A stretch of DNA of 64,000 nucleotides from Nitrospirota bacterium (GCA_030645475.1 JAUSMA010000006.1:1-64000); one strand, 5' to 3'. Counted from the stretch's first letter, positions 27,809-38,583 are shown. The notes: generated from the sequence alone by a model not told the origin. Made by a program: numbers and translations.

Positions 27809-28456
27809 ATGGAAAAACTCGTCAGAGGATTCCTGAAGTTTCGGACCGAGGTATTCGGCAAGAGGAAAGAACTCTTCACCAGGCTTTCCGAAAACCAGGC
27901 TCCGCGGGCGCTCTTCATCACCTGCTCCGATTCGCGAGTCGACCCTACCCTCCTGACACAGGCCGATCCCGGCGAGCTTTTCATTCTCAGGAACGCCGGC
28001 AACATGGTGCCGCCATACGGCTCGATGCAAGGCGGCAGCACGGCTACGATCGAATATGCGATGGCGGTCTTGAAGGTTCCCCACATCATCGTCTGTGGCC
28101 ATACCGATTGTGCCGTCATGAAGGCCCTGCTGAATCCGGAAGCGGTCTCCGACCTGCCCGCGTTCAGGGAATGGGTTGGGCAGGCGGAAACGACCCGCCG
28201 CTTGATGCACGAGCACTATACCGATCTGGAGGGCGACGATCGTCTGATCAAGACGACCCAGGAAAACGTCCGATCCCAGCTCGACCATCTGCGCACCCAC
28301 CCGTCCGTCGCCCTGCTTCTGCGCCAGAAGAAGGTGGATCTCCATGGGTGGGTCTATTCCATCTCGACCGGCGAGGTGTGGGTCTACGACTTCGACTCCG
28401 AGCAATTCGCCTCTCTGTTGGATGAGACCTATCCTCGCTTGAAAACATCGAGCTAG
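27809..28456 (+). CDS. Beta-class carbonic anhydrase
   Basis: Zinc enzyme interconverting CO2 and bicarbonate, cytoplasmic. The 215-residue protein has the beta-class ligands Cys39-Ser-Asp41-Ser-Arg43 (CSDSR) and His98-x-x-Cys101 (HTDC). The core helix region is GSTATIEYAMAVLKVPHIIV, and the tail includes HGWVYSISTGEVWVYD. It lies divergent from the DabA/DabB operon. The pairing suggests supply or re-use of bicarbonate for carbon fixation; a free cytoplasmic enzyme could also work against a bicarbonate pool, so its regulation is of interest. Confidence 0.93.
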   Translation: MEKLVRGFLKFRTEVFGKRKELFTRLSENQAPRALFITCSDSRVDPTLLTQADPGELFILRNAGNMVPPYGSMQGGSTATIEYAMAVLKVPHIIVCGHTDCAVMKALLNPEAVSDLPAFREWVGQAETTRRLMHEHYTDLEGDDRLIKTTQENVRSQLDHLRTHPSVALLLRQKKVDLHGWVYSISTGEVWVYDFDSEQFASLLDETYPRLKTSS

Positions 28457-28474
28457 TCCTGCCATGCTCCACCC

Positions 28475-29950
28475 ATGAGCAGACACCAGCTGGAAACACT
28501 GTCGTTCGACAATACCTATGCCCGCCTGCCCGAGGCGCTCTACGCCAAGCTGAATCCCACGCCGTTTTCAGAACCGCCATACCTCATCAGTTTCAATCGG
28601 GCGGCGGCTGAATTGATCGATCTTGACCCGGAGCAAGCGAAGCGGCCGGAATTTGCCGGCGTGTTTGGCGGGAGCATGCTGGTGCCGGGGATGGAACCGT
28701 TGGCGATGCTCTACTCCGGCCATCAATTCGGGGTCTATGTGCCGCAGCTCGGCGACGGGCGCGCCATTCTTCTGGGCGAGGTGCGGAACAGACGAGGGGA
28801 GCGATGGGACTTGCAGCTCAAAGGCGCAGGCCCCACGCCCTTTTCACGCGACGGCGACGGCCGCGCCGTGTTGAGATCCACTATCCGCGAATATCTCTGT
28901 AGCGAAGCGATGCATGGTTTGGGGATTCCCACGACGAGGGCGCTCTGCATCGTGGGCAGCGATCATCAAGTTTATCGTGAACAGGTGGAGACCGGCGCGA
29001 TCGTGCTTCGCATGGCGCCTTCGCATGTGCGGTTCGGCTCGTTCGAGATCCTCTATTATCGAAAGCAACATGAACAGCTCAGAGTGCTGGCCGACTATGT
29101 GATTGCGACGCACTATCCGCATCTCGTGGCGGCGACAGACAAGTATGCCCGTTTCTTTGCCGAGTTGGTGGAGCGCACGGCGAGGCTGATCGCGCAATGG
29201 CAGGCCGTCGGCTGGGCGCATGGAGTCATGAATACGGACAACATGTCGATCCTGGGCCTCACGCTCGACTATGGCCCCTTCGGCTTTCTCGACGACTACG
29301 ACCCAGGTTTCATCTGCAACCATTCCGACCACAACGGCCGCTACGCTTTCAATCAACAGCCCTATATCGGGCTCTGGAATCTGAGTTGTCTGGCACAGGC
29401 GCTCCTCCCGTTGGCGGAGAAGGAAGACCTGAAAGCGTCGCTGGATCGTTATACTCCCCTCTGCGAAGGCCGCTACATGGAGTTGATGCGGGCCAAGTTC
29501 GGACTCATCGAGACGAAGGAAGAGGATGCCTCGTTGATCCAAGACCTCCTGGCCCTCATGCACCTGCACCATGTCGATTACACAAACTTGTTTCGGACGC
29601 TGGGTTCCTTTCAGAGCGGAGTCGCCCCGTTGAACGAGCCGCTTCGTGACTTTTTCGTGGATCGTGCCGCCTTCGACCAATGGGCCAGCCGGTACAAGGA
29701 TCGGTTGCGTGAAGAGGGAAGTCGAGACGAGGATCGCCAAGCAGGTATGCACCGGGTCAATCCCAAGTACGTACTCCGCAACTATCTGGCGCAGACTGCC
29801 ATCGAGAAGGCGCAGCAGAAGGACTTTTCTGAAATCGACCGACTGCTCGTCCTGCTGCAGAATCCCTATCATGATCAGCCCGGCATGGAGGCCTACGCGG
29901 CTGCGCCTCCCAATTGGGGCAAGCATCTCTCCGTGAGTTGTAGTTCGTAG
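28475..29950 (+). CDS. selO: Protein adenylyltransferase SelO (YdiU family)
   Basis: Pseudokinase-fold enzyme that transfers AMP to Ser, Thr or Tyr of proteins and is tied to redox homeostasis. The 491 residues carry GDGRAILLGE, WDLQLKGAGPTPFSRDGDGR, the Mg-binding HGVMNTDNMS and DYGPFGFLDDYDP. The C-terminus ends SCSS, with Cys as the third residue from the end, where eukaryotic SelO has selenocysteine. The ATG at 28475 lies 18 nt after the carbonic anhydrase stop, so it may share that transcript. Confidence 0.93.
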   Translation: MSRHQLETLSFDNTYARLPEALYAKLNPTPFSEPPYLISFNRAAAELIDLDPEQAKRPEFAGVFGGSMLVPGMEPLAMLYSGHQFGVYVPQLGDGRAILLGEVRNRRGERWDLQLKGAGPTPFSRDGDGRAVLRSTIREYLCSEAMHGLGIPTTRALCIVGSDHQVYREQVETGAIVLRMAPSHVRFGSFEILYYRKQHEQLRVLADYVIATHYPHLVAATDKYARFFAELVERTARLIAQWQAVGWAHGVMNTDNMSILGLTLDYGPFGFLDDYDPGFICNHSDHNGRYAFNQQPYIGLWNLSCLAQALLPLAEKEDLKASLDRYTPLCEGRYMELMRAKFGLIETKEEDASLIQDLLALMHLHHVDYTNLFRTLGSFQSGVAPLNEPLRDFFVDRAAFDQWASRYKDRLREEGSRDEDRQAGMHRVNPKYVLRNYLAQTAIEKAQQKDFSEIDRLLVLLQNPYHDQPGMEAYAAAPPNWGKHLSVSCSS

Positions 29951-30015
29951 GACCGTCTCACGAAATTGTAGAGGCTGCTCTTTTACGCAGCGCATCACAG
30001 ACAACGGACTTTTGT

Positions 30016-33000
30016 ATGGCTAAAGGACGCGGCGATTCGAAACTAGCGGTGGCGGGAGCTCTCACACTCGTGCTGGCCATTGCCGGGGTGTTGCTGGTGA
30101 AAGAACCTCTGCGCAGCTCTCGGCCAGTCGGTACAGGGCTGGAGATGAACCCGACGACCGGCGAACAGTTGGTTCGTGCGCGCTTGTGGGAAGATCCGGT
30201 GGCAGCCGTGCAGCGGGGCCTGCGCGGAACGGGACCGACCGGCAAGACTGCCGGAACGGAATCCACCATCTCGCAACGGCTTGGCGCGCTGAGACAGACA
30301 ATTGCCGAGCGGACCAGGAGTGGACAGCGCATCACCGTGCTCCTGGTGACCACGAGCGGGGGGCCTTACGTCGAAGGCGCCGAGTCGCGCATCCGCGATC
30401 GTTATGCCATTGGCACTGCGCTGGGTGTCGGCTGTTATGTGCCGGAGGACGAGGGCCATCTCTCCTTTGTGGAATGGGAGCCGCAAGGGGCCGTGCAGGC
30501 CCTGCCCTATGAATGGTATCGCTTGAGAAAGACACGCGTTTGCGGAGAAGAGGCCTCGCGTGCCTCCGCAGTTCTGGTCGTCTGGCTACCGGAAGAGGCC
30601 CTCAATCGAGGGTTCTTGGCGACCCTGACCTCTCTTTCCCAAGCCCTGGTCTGCCAGGAGGCGAAACAGAAACATGACTGTCTCCTGACCGACGACAAGC
30701 GAAAACTAGTCCGTCTGAATCCGGCGGTACAACAGGCGGTCACGTTCAAAATCATGGGCCCGCGCAGTTCGTCGGAATTTCGCAGTTTCTTGCAGGAAGC
30801 CGGGGATCTGTATGGCGAGCCGCATGAGGGAATCGGCGTCTGGCCGAATGCCGACGGCGCGATCGAGCTCTATTCGCCTTGGACAAGCGCGATGAAGGGC
30901 CTGCTCGCCTACGGACTCAAGACAGAGGGCGGCAAAGGCACCGCTTGCACGACGTATGAGGTGTGCGAGCAGGAGTTTCACCGCCGACTGGCGATGGCAC
31001 AGGTTCGCCTCGTCTACGATGTCGGTTCGGACGATCGGTTATTCGGCGCGCTGGTTGAAGAACTAGAGCGCCGGCAGGTACGGCTCGGCTGGGACGCGGT
31101 GATCCTCATCGGGGAATGGGATTCGTTTTACGGGCGGACTCTGCCGATCGAGTTCCGCGCTGCAGCCTGTGCGAAGGTAGCCACCTTTCCGGAAGCCGAT
31201 TTGAGACAGATTCAGGTTCCGGTGGACATCAAGAAATGGTGTCCGACCATTGAGCGTGCGATCGACTTGCAAATTCAACGTCCTGCCGACTACGAGTCGC
31301 TCACGCTCAATGTCTTTCGCTATAGCTATCTCAGTGGCCTCGATGGGGAAGTGCCTGGCGACGACGCGGCGAGAGCCGCTCGGGCTGCCAAAGCCGTTGC
31401 CGGGAATCAGTCCAGCGACGCAACCCGTGACCGTCCGGAAGGAACGAGCCAGCTCGACTACGTGCGGGCCTTGGTCGCGCGTATTTACGAGGAAGGGGAA
31501 GGCGCGAGGGCTATCGGCATCCTGGGCACGGACCCCTACGACGCGTTGCTCATCATCAAGGCCCTCAGGCCCGCGTTCCCCCATGCGATCTTTTTTACCG
31601 TCGATCTCGATGCGCGCCATCTCCATTCGAGCGAATACAAATCGACACGCAACATGGTGATCGCTTCTCCGTTCGGGCTGCAATTGGAGGGAGGATTCCA
31701 ACGCGACGTCCCGCCGTTCCGGAGCAGCTATCAAACGTCGGCCTACCTGGCCGCCCTGCAAGCGGTGCAGTTTGTCGCTTGTGGACCGGCTGGTCATCAG
31801 CCGTCCATGGCCGGACCCTGCACGACGGGGTACCATGTCGACTTGACGCCGGACGACCGCATCTACGATGCAGGATCTCACCCCAGGATCTTTGAAGTGA
31901 GTCGCGACGGTGCGGTGGACTTGAGCCCGGTGGACAAGGAGGGGCTGCGCACGGTCCATCCACTCAGGCAGGACCTGGCTCATACGGACGAACTGGGAGC
32001 CTTAAAACAGGGAGTCGGATTCGATAACACCGCGGTCGCGGCGGGGCTGGTCATTGCGTTGCTGGTCGCCATGGTCATCGCCTGGAGCAATGAGCGGCTC
32101 TGGCTGTGGGTATTGCGACATCCTCGTCTGTTGACGGTCACGGCTTTCATCGGTGTGGCGTCGTTCGCGGCCTTCGTCGCCTTCGGCGGGGCAGAAGCGC
32201 TGTTAGCCAATCATGACGAAGGGGAGCCCTTCTCCTGGACCGCCGGGGTCAGCGTCTGGCCGAGTGAACTTCTCCGGTTCTTCGTCGTGGTGCTCTGTCT
32301 GGTCATGCTGGGGAAGGGCCTGCGCGATCTGGCCAAGAACAGCGACGCGATCAGCGAGGATTTTTTATTTCAGGATGAGTCGGGCCGCTGCCGATTGTCA
32401 CCCCGGACCTTCTGGACCAACTTGCAGCGGGTTTACCATCCGGCTGCGACCAGGACGGCGACGACGGTGGATCAAGCCTGGTCCTGGTATCGCGAGGCGG
32501 CCATTCCGTCGCAGCGAGTGATGCGGACCATCCTCCTGTTTCTGCTGTATCTCTCGATCATGTGGCCCTTGCAGCATTGGGTCTTGAACGAGGAAATGAT
32601 TCATCCCTGCCGCGGTCGGCTGAGTTGCGGCATCGATTGGATCATGGCGCTGAGCAGCGCCTGTTTCGTGGTGTTGCTCAATCTGGCGGTGTTCGATGCC
32701 GTCATGCTGTGCCGGCGGTGGATCGGCTGGTTGACGGCCTCGACCGGTGGCTGGTCCGATCAGGTTCAAGAAGAATATCTCCGGGAATATGGTCTGGGCC
32801 AGGCCCAGAAAGCCGAGTTTGAAAAGTTAAAGTACTTGGCCGTGGTCGATCTCATTGCGCAACGGACCGAAGTGGTGAATCGCCTGATTCGTTATCCCTT
32901 CATCGCCTTGTTAATCATGATCGCGGCGCGGAACGACTACTTCGATATCTGGAATTATCCCCTCCTGTTGATCCTGTCCTGGTCTTTGAACGTCGTGCTG

Positions 33001-33258
33001 GCGTTGATGGGCGCCTACTTGCTGTACCAGTCGGCCAGCAAAGCGAAGGCGGCCATGCTGGCCGGGCTCAGCCGCCAGATGGTCCAGGCTCTGGGAACCG
33101 GCAAGGATCACGATGTCCGCGTCAAGCAGATCCAGTACGTGATCGACGAAGTGGAAGAGAACGAACAAGGGGCCTTCGTGCCCCTCTATCAACAGCCGGT
33201 GATCGAGTCGTCGCTCTACGGCATCGTCGCCTTGCTGCAATATTTGTATATGAAATAA
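30016..33258 (+). CDS. Large uncharacterised membrane protein
   Basis: A 1080-residue protein I do not recognise. One hydrophobic helix at about residues 9-28 is followed by a roughly 640-residue soluble part, presumably outside the cytoplasm. That part has alternating strands and helices (RITVLLVTTSGG, AVILIGEWDSFYG, AIGILGTDPYDALLIIKALR) somewhat like periplasmic-binding or Rossmann folds. About seven helices follow between residues 670 and 1010, and then a cytoplasmic tail. Several Cys residues lie in the soluble region. The downstream hydrolase gene starts 4 nt after its stop, so they form one unit. No enzymatic motif identified. Confidence 0.85.
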   Translation: MAKGRGDSKLAVAGALTLVLAIAGVLLVKEPLRSSRPVGTGLEMNPTTGEQLVRARLWEDPVAAVQRGLRGTGPTGKTAGTESTISQRLGALRQTIAERTRSGQRITVLLVTTSGGPYVEGAESRIRDRYAIGTALGVGCYVPEDEGHLSFVEWEPQGAVQALPYEWYRLRKTRVCGEEASRASAVLVVWLPEEALNRGFLATLTSLSQALVCQEAKQKHDCLLTDDKRKLVRLNPAVQQAVTFKIMGPRSSSEFRSFLQEAGDLYGEPHEGIGVWPNADGAIELYSPWTSAMKGLLAYGLKTEGGKGTACTTYEVCEQEFHRRLAMAQVRLVYDVGSDDRLFGALVEELERRQVRLGWDAVILIGEWDSFYGRTLPIEFRAAACAKVATFPEADLRQIQVPVDIKKWCPTIERAIDLQIQRPADYESLTLNVFRYSYLSGLDGEVPGDDAARAARAAKAVAGNQSSDATRDRPEGTSQLDYVRALVARIYEEGEGARAIGILGTDPYDALLIIKALRPAFPHAIFFTVDLDARHLHSSEYKSTRNMVIASPFGLQLEGGFQRDVPPFRSSYQTSAYLAALQAVQFVACGPAGHQPSMAGPCTTGYHVDLTPDDRIYDAGSHPRIFEVSRDGAVDLSPVDKEGLRTVHPLRQDLAHTDELGALKQGVGFDNTAVAAGLVIALLVAMVIAWSNERLWLWVLRHPRLLTVTAFIGVASFAAFVAFGGAEALLANHDEGEPFSWTAGVSVWPSELLRFFVVVLCLVMLGKGLRDLAKNSDAISEDFLFQDESGRCRLSPRTFWTNLQRVYHPAATRTATTVDQAWSWYREAAIPSQRVMRTILLFLLYLSIMWPLQHWVLNEEMIHPCRGRLSCGIDWIMALSSACFVVLLNLAVFDAVMLCRRWIGWLTASTGGWSDQVQEEYLREYGLGQAQKAEFEKLKYLAVVDLIAQRTEVVNRLIRYPFIALLIMIAARNDYFDIWNYPLLLILSWSLNVVLALMGAYLLYQSASKAKAAMLAGLSRQMVQALGTGKDHDVRVKQIQYVIDEVEENEQGAFVPLYQQPVIESSLYGIVALLQYLYMK

Positions 33259-33262
33259 CTGG

Positions 33263-33988
33263 ATGCTTATGCGCGAAGAACAGATCGGCGGGTTGCGGAC
33301 ACGTATCACGGGTGGCACAGATGGCAAGGGCGGAGGGCGCGGTCCGCTCGTCCTGCTCCTGCATGGCTTCGGCGCGCCGGGGGACGATCTCGTCTCGCTG
33401 GCCGACGTCTTGAACGTGCCGACGGGCACGAGGTTCGTCTTTCCCGAAGGCCCACTCTCGTTGAGTTTCGGACCGAGCGATGCGCGGGCCTGGTGGCTCA
33501 TCGACATGGCACGCATTGCGCAGGATCGCGCAGCGGGACGGGTGCGCGACCTCTCGCAAGACATTCCCAAAGGCTTGGCTCCAGCGCGCGAGACGATGTT
33601 GACCTTCCTGAAAGAAATCGAACAGAAATTCGGCGCGGAGCCGGGCAAGACCATCCTGGGGGGATTTTCCCAGGGCGCCATGTTGGCCTGCGATCTGATG
33701 CTCAGAACGACGCAGCCCTATGCCGGGTTGATCCAAATGTCCGGCACGCTCCTCGCCGCACAGGAATGGGGTCCGTTACTTCACAAGCGCAAGGGCCTGC
33801 CGGTTTTTCAAAGCCATGGGATGCAGGATGAGATCCTGCCCTACGTGGGGGCAGAAAAGCTGCGAGACGCATTGACTCACGGGGGGCTTGCGGTTGATTG
33901 GCACAGTTTCCGCGGTGGGCATGAGATTCCGAGAGCGGTGCTGCAGCGGCTAGGGACGTTCATTACCAAGGCGGTTCTTCACGCATGA
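33263..33988 (+). CDS. Phospholipase/carboxylesterase-type hydrolase
   Basis: A 241-residue alpha/beta hydrolase of the phospholipase/carboxylesterase (YpfH/EstB-like) group. N-terminal LLLHGFGAPGDD forms the oxyanion region, the nucleophile is the Ser of GGFSQGAML, the acid is the Asp in HGMQDEILPY, and the base is His in RGGHEIP. No signal peptide. It is translationally close to the large membrane protein before it and overlaps the next hydrolase gene by ATGA. Likely a cytoplasmic esterase; substrate unknown. Confidence 0.88.
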   Translation: MLMREEQIGGLRTRITGGTDGKGGGRGPLVLLLHGFGAPGDDLVSLADVLNVPTGTRFVFPEGPLSLSFGPSDARAWWLIDMARIAQDRAAGRVRDLSQDIPKGLAPARETMLTFLKEIEQKFGAEPGKTILGGFSQGAMLACDLMLRTTQPYAGLIQMSGTLLAAQEWGPLLHKRKGLPVFQSHGMQDEILPYVGAEKLRDALTHGGLAVDWHSFRGGHEIPRAVLQRLGTFITKAVLHA

Positions 33989-34740
33989 GTGGCCTGCACT
34001 CGTTCGAACTCGCAGGCGCCGACGGCAAGCTGATCCGCGGGGATCGTGCGATGGGGAAGGATCGCCAGATTCTGTTCATCACCGGCTTTCTCTCCAAACG
34101 GTGGGGCAACAAAAGTAAGGCACTCGCACAATGGTGTGAGGAACAAGGCTGGGGGTTCTGTTGCTACGATGTGCGAGGCTTTGGCGACTCGGAGGGACAG
34201 TTCATCGATTATACGCTCTCGGATTGGATCGCAGACGCGCGGCTCGTTCTGAATAGGCTCAAAGATGGACCGCCTATCACCATCGTCGGCAATTCACTCG
34301 GAGGCTGGATCGCCTGGCTGATGGCGCAGGAATGTGCCGACATCGAGCGGCTGGTGCTCATCGCACCGGCGTTCAACATGATGGGCCTGCGGGCGCAATC
34401 GATTGCGCCCGAGCGATGCCATGACTGGCATACCGCCGGCTGGATGCCCTGGGACGACGAGCCGGCCCATCGGGACTATCCTCTCGCCTGGAAGTGGGTG
34501 GAAGAGAGCAAGGCCTATTGGGGCAGGAGTTTCGATCGGCTGCGGCCGGTCAGCACGGCCATTCTCCATGGCCAGCAAGACCACGTGATTCTGCCGCAAG
34601 GCAGCAGTCAGTTCGTCGAGCAGCTACGAGGCCTCGCTCCCTCGTTTCCAATCGACCTCCATCTCGTTCCGGGCGACCATCGCCTGAGTAGTCCTGAGCA
34701 TCTGGACATGTTTCGACGTCTTGTCGTGGGTGCAACGTAG
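33985..34740 (+). CDS. Alpha/beta hydrolase
   Basis: A 251-residue serine hydrolase. ITGFLSKRWGNKS and YDVRGFGDSEG precede the nucleophile motif GNSLGGW; the Asp is in LHGQQDHVI and the His in VPGDHRLSSPEH. The closest familiar group is the small serine-aminopeptidase-like or thioesterase-like hydrolases. ATGA overlap with the preceding hydrolase shows translational coupling. A 55-residue Cys-rich protein gene starts 15 nt after its stop. Confidence 0.87.
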   Translation: MSGLHSFELAGADGKLIRGDRAMGKDRQILFITGFLSKRWGNKSKALAQWCEEQGWGFCCYDVRGFGDSEGQFIDYTLSDWIADARLVLNRLKDGPPITIVGNSLGGWIAWLMAQECADIERLVLIAPAFNMMGLRAQSIAPERCHDWHTAGWMPWDDEPAHRDYPLAWKWVEESKAYWGRSFDRLRPVSTAILHGQQDHVILPQGSSQFVEQLRGLAPSFPIDLHLVPGDHRLSSPEHLDMFRRLVVGAT

Positions 34741-34755
34741 CGAGAAGGGAGCCAT

Positions 34756-34923
34756 ATGCTTGTCTTAATTCATCGAGAATGCGGTGGACCGGCGATAGAC
34801 GATTCGTCCATCGGCGAATCCTGTGCGATCCCCGTCGACCGGTTTCCCTTTACCTGCTTCAGTTGCCTGGAGGAAATCGACGACGAATCGGAAGTCCGGG
34901 TATCGCAAGAAATTGGAATGTAG
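34756..34923 (+). CDS. Small Cys-rich protein, possible zinc ribbon
   Basis: A 55-residue frame with AAGGGAG close before its ATG. It reads MLVLIHRECGG... and later FPFTCFSCLEEI. Cys9, Cys23, Cys34 and Cys37, plus His6, could form a small zinc site. Similar very short proteins with HRECGG near the start occur elsewhere as orphan zinc-ribbon proteins. It follows the two hydrolase genes on the same strand. The ribosome-binding site and the Cys pattern support a real gene; function unknown. The following 201 nt to 35124 hold no supported gene. Confidence 0.65.
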   Translation: MLVLIHRECGGPAIDDSSIGESCAIPVDRFPFTCFSCLEEIDDESEVRVSQEIGM

Positions 34924-35124
34924 CCGCGCTCAAATTCTGTAAGGCCAGCTCATCGGCGCGAATGGCCTGGCGGATCAGTTCCTTGCCTTCCTCGCCGCCG
35001 GTATCGAGCCTGTCGGACTACGTCCAACTGAACTCTCCGGCACGACCCCGTCCTCAGTGGAAATGTTCGACAGATCCAGGGTAAGGTGTCACCCGGTTCA
35101 TTGCATTAGAGTAAGAGATCAGAC

Positions 35125-35931
35125 ATGTCTTCATCACGACAACATAGCAGCGGGCCGGATTCAGAGGGTCCTGACGTTCCTGAACCGTCACATGCCGAGC
35201 GGGCCAAGACGCTTGTGTATTTACAGTCATCGGGTAGTCTCTCGACGCTCTCGCGCAAGCAGCCAGGCTGGCCCTTTGGATCGGTGATGCCCTACGGGTT
35301 GGACGAGGAGGGGCAACCGGTCTTTCTGATCAGCACGATGGCGATGCATACGCAAAATCTCCTGGGCGATCCACGGGCCAGCTTGCTCGTGACACCGCCT
35401 GAGAGCCGCAGCGATCCGCAGGGTGCGGCCAGGGTGACATTGATGGGGTCTGTGACCAGGGTGCCGAGGGAGGAAGCCGTGCAGGTTCGCGAGCTCTACC
35501 TGGCACGCCATGCCAATGCCTCCTACTGGGTGGACTTCGAGGACTTCAGTTTTTTCCGCATGGCACTGGCGGATATCTATTTTGTCGGAGGGTTTGGGTC
35601 GATGGGTTGGGTGATGCCGGACGACTACGCGGGGGCGGCGGTGGACCCGCTCGCGGATGAGGCCTCGAACCTCATTCGTGAATTTAATACAGAGCGGGCG
35701 GAGACGTTGCTGCTACTTGCCCGTGTATTCGGCAATGCAGAGGCGCAGCAGGCGACAGTGACGGCATTGGACCGGTTGGGCTTTCACCTTCGGCTCACCA
35801 CTCCAGGCCGAATGCAGGGTGGGCGGGTGGCCTTTGCCAACCCCGTACGCAACGCGTCGGAGGTCAGGGCCGGCCTTGCCGGCTTGGCCGTTCAGGCACA
35901 GGCGGGACGCCAGATCCTGCATTCGCTGTAG
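35125..35931 (+). CDS. Pyridoxamine 5'-phosphate oxidase-like protein (HugZ type)
   Basis: A 268-residue protein. The N-terminal split-barrel flavin-binding fold is visible in GSVMPYGLDEEGQPVFLIS, MAMHTQNLLGDPRASLLV and RVTLMGSVTRV, and the C-terminal part is a DUF2470-like helical domain from about residue 180. The layout matches HugZ-like proteins, some of which degrade heme, but the heme-ligand residues cannot be confirmed. The first 25 residues are disordered and hydrophilic. Preceded by a gene-free interval; its stop lies shortly before a partial repeat end. Confidence 0.82.
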   Translation: MSSSRQHSSGPDSEGPDVPEPSHAERAKTLVYLQSSGSLSTLSRKQPGWPFGSVMPYGLDEEGQPVFLISTMAMHTQNLLGDPRASLLVTPPESRSDPQGAARVTLMGSVTRVPREEAVQVRELYLARHANASYWVDFEDFSFFRMALADIYFVGGFGSMGWVMPDDYAGAAVDPLADEASNLIREFNTERAETLLLLARVFGNAEAQQATVTALDRLGFHLRLTTPGRMQGGRVAFANPVRNASEVRAGLAGLAVQAQAGRQILHSL

Positions 35932-35953
35932 TCGGTGCTGGTACAAGTTCCTG

Positions 35954-35967
35954 TGAGCATCCTGCAA
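35954..35967. repeat. Solo end of the dispersed repeat
   Basis: GTGAGCATCCTGCA matches the right end of repeat copy 1. Only this end is visible, between the HugZ-like gene and ettA. No gene is seen in 35932-36013. Confidence 0.4.
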
Positions 35968-36013
35968 GATGGTTCTTTTCAACTCACCAGTTCATCACTA
36001 GGTAGGGGAATGC

Positions 36014-37696
<1,683 letters not shown>

Positions 37697-37710
37697 CAGG
37701 CGCCTTTCAT

Positions 37711-38583
37711 ATGGCACCGCTCGTCCTCATTACCGGTGCGGCAGGGCTTATCGGCCGGTATCTCTTCAGTACGGCGCCACGCTGGGCGCCGCAGTGGGAG
37801 GTGCGGGGACTCACCAGACAGGACGTCGATCTGACCGACGCCGTGGCCCTGCGCCGTCTCTGGCGCGAGCTCCATCCCCAGGTCGTTATCCATTGTGCTG
37901 CGCAGAGCCGGACAGGGCCTTGTCAGCAAGATCCAGCTCTGGCGCGCCGCATCAACGTGGAGGCCACGTCGCTGCTCGCCGAACTCGCAGCCGGGATTCC
38001 TTTTCTCTTCTTCTCCAGCGATCAGGTCTTCGATGGCGCCAAGGGCTGGTACGTCGAGACCGATCCGGTGAATCCGCTCAACGTGTATGGAGAGACCAAA
38101 GCGGAAGCCGAACGCTTCGTGCTGCAGAATCCGAGGCATAGCGTGATTCGTGTGGGGCTGAACGCAGGCACGTCGCTGACCGGCGATCGCAGTTTTGTCG
38201 AAGATATGCGGAACTCGGTGAAGGATGGCAGGTTGCTCACGTTATTTACAGATGAGTTTCGTTGCCCGCTACCGGCTGGTATGACGGCGCGAGCCATCTG
38301 GGAGCTGATCGGCCAGGATCGTCCTGGCCTGTACCACCTTGGAGGAGCGGAACGGCTGTCGCGCTGGGAGATCGGGCAAGCGCTCACTCCCTGGTATCCG
38401 GAGCTGGCTGGTCTGATCAGGCCTGGCTCCGTGAGGGACTATGTTGGCGCGCCTAGGCCTCCCGATTTGTCGATGAACTGTGACAAGCTTCAAGGGCTTC
38501 TTTCGTTCCCCTTGTCCGGCTTTCGCGCATGGCTGGCGGGACGGACAAGTACCGGTATGGATTTGTGGGATTATCCCGAGTGA
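37711..38583 (+). CDS. RmlD-like sugar nucleotide reductase (SDR family)
   Basis: A 290-residue extended short-chain dehydrogenase resembling dTDP-4-dehydrorhamnose reductase. The nucleotide-binding GAAGLIGRYL starts at residue 8. Further motifs are HCAAQSR, FFSSDQVFDG and the catalytic NVYGETKAEAERF with Tyr and Lys. The C-terminal half matches the RmlD substrate-binding part. There are no other rhamnose genes nearby, so the true substrate is uncertain. It lies just after ettA, with 14 nt between the genes. Confidence 0.85.
   Translation: MAPLVLITGAAGLIGRYLFSTAPRWAPQWEVRGLTRQDVDLTDAVALRRLWRELHPQVVIHCAAQSRTGPCQQDPALARRINVEATSLLAELAAGIPFLFFSSDQVFDGAKGWYVETDPVNPLNVYGETKAEAERFVLQNPRHSVIRVGLNAGTSLTGDRSFVEDMRNSVKDGRLLTLFTDEFRCPLPAGMTARAIWELIGQDRPGLYHLGGAERLSRWEIGQALTPWYPELAGLIRPGSVRDYVGAPRPPDLSMNCDKLQGLLSFPLSGFRAWLAGRTSTGMDLWDYPE

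Noticed and set aside
34943-35060. Protein-like minus-strand segment (EEGKELIRQAIRADELAL)
   Set aside because: Interrupted by a stop a few codons upstream and without a start; at most a gene remnant, not supported further.
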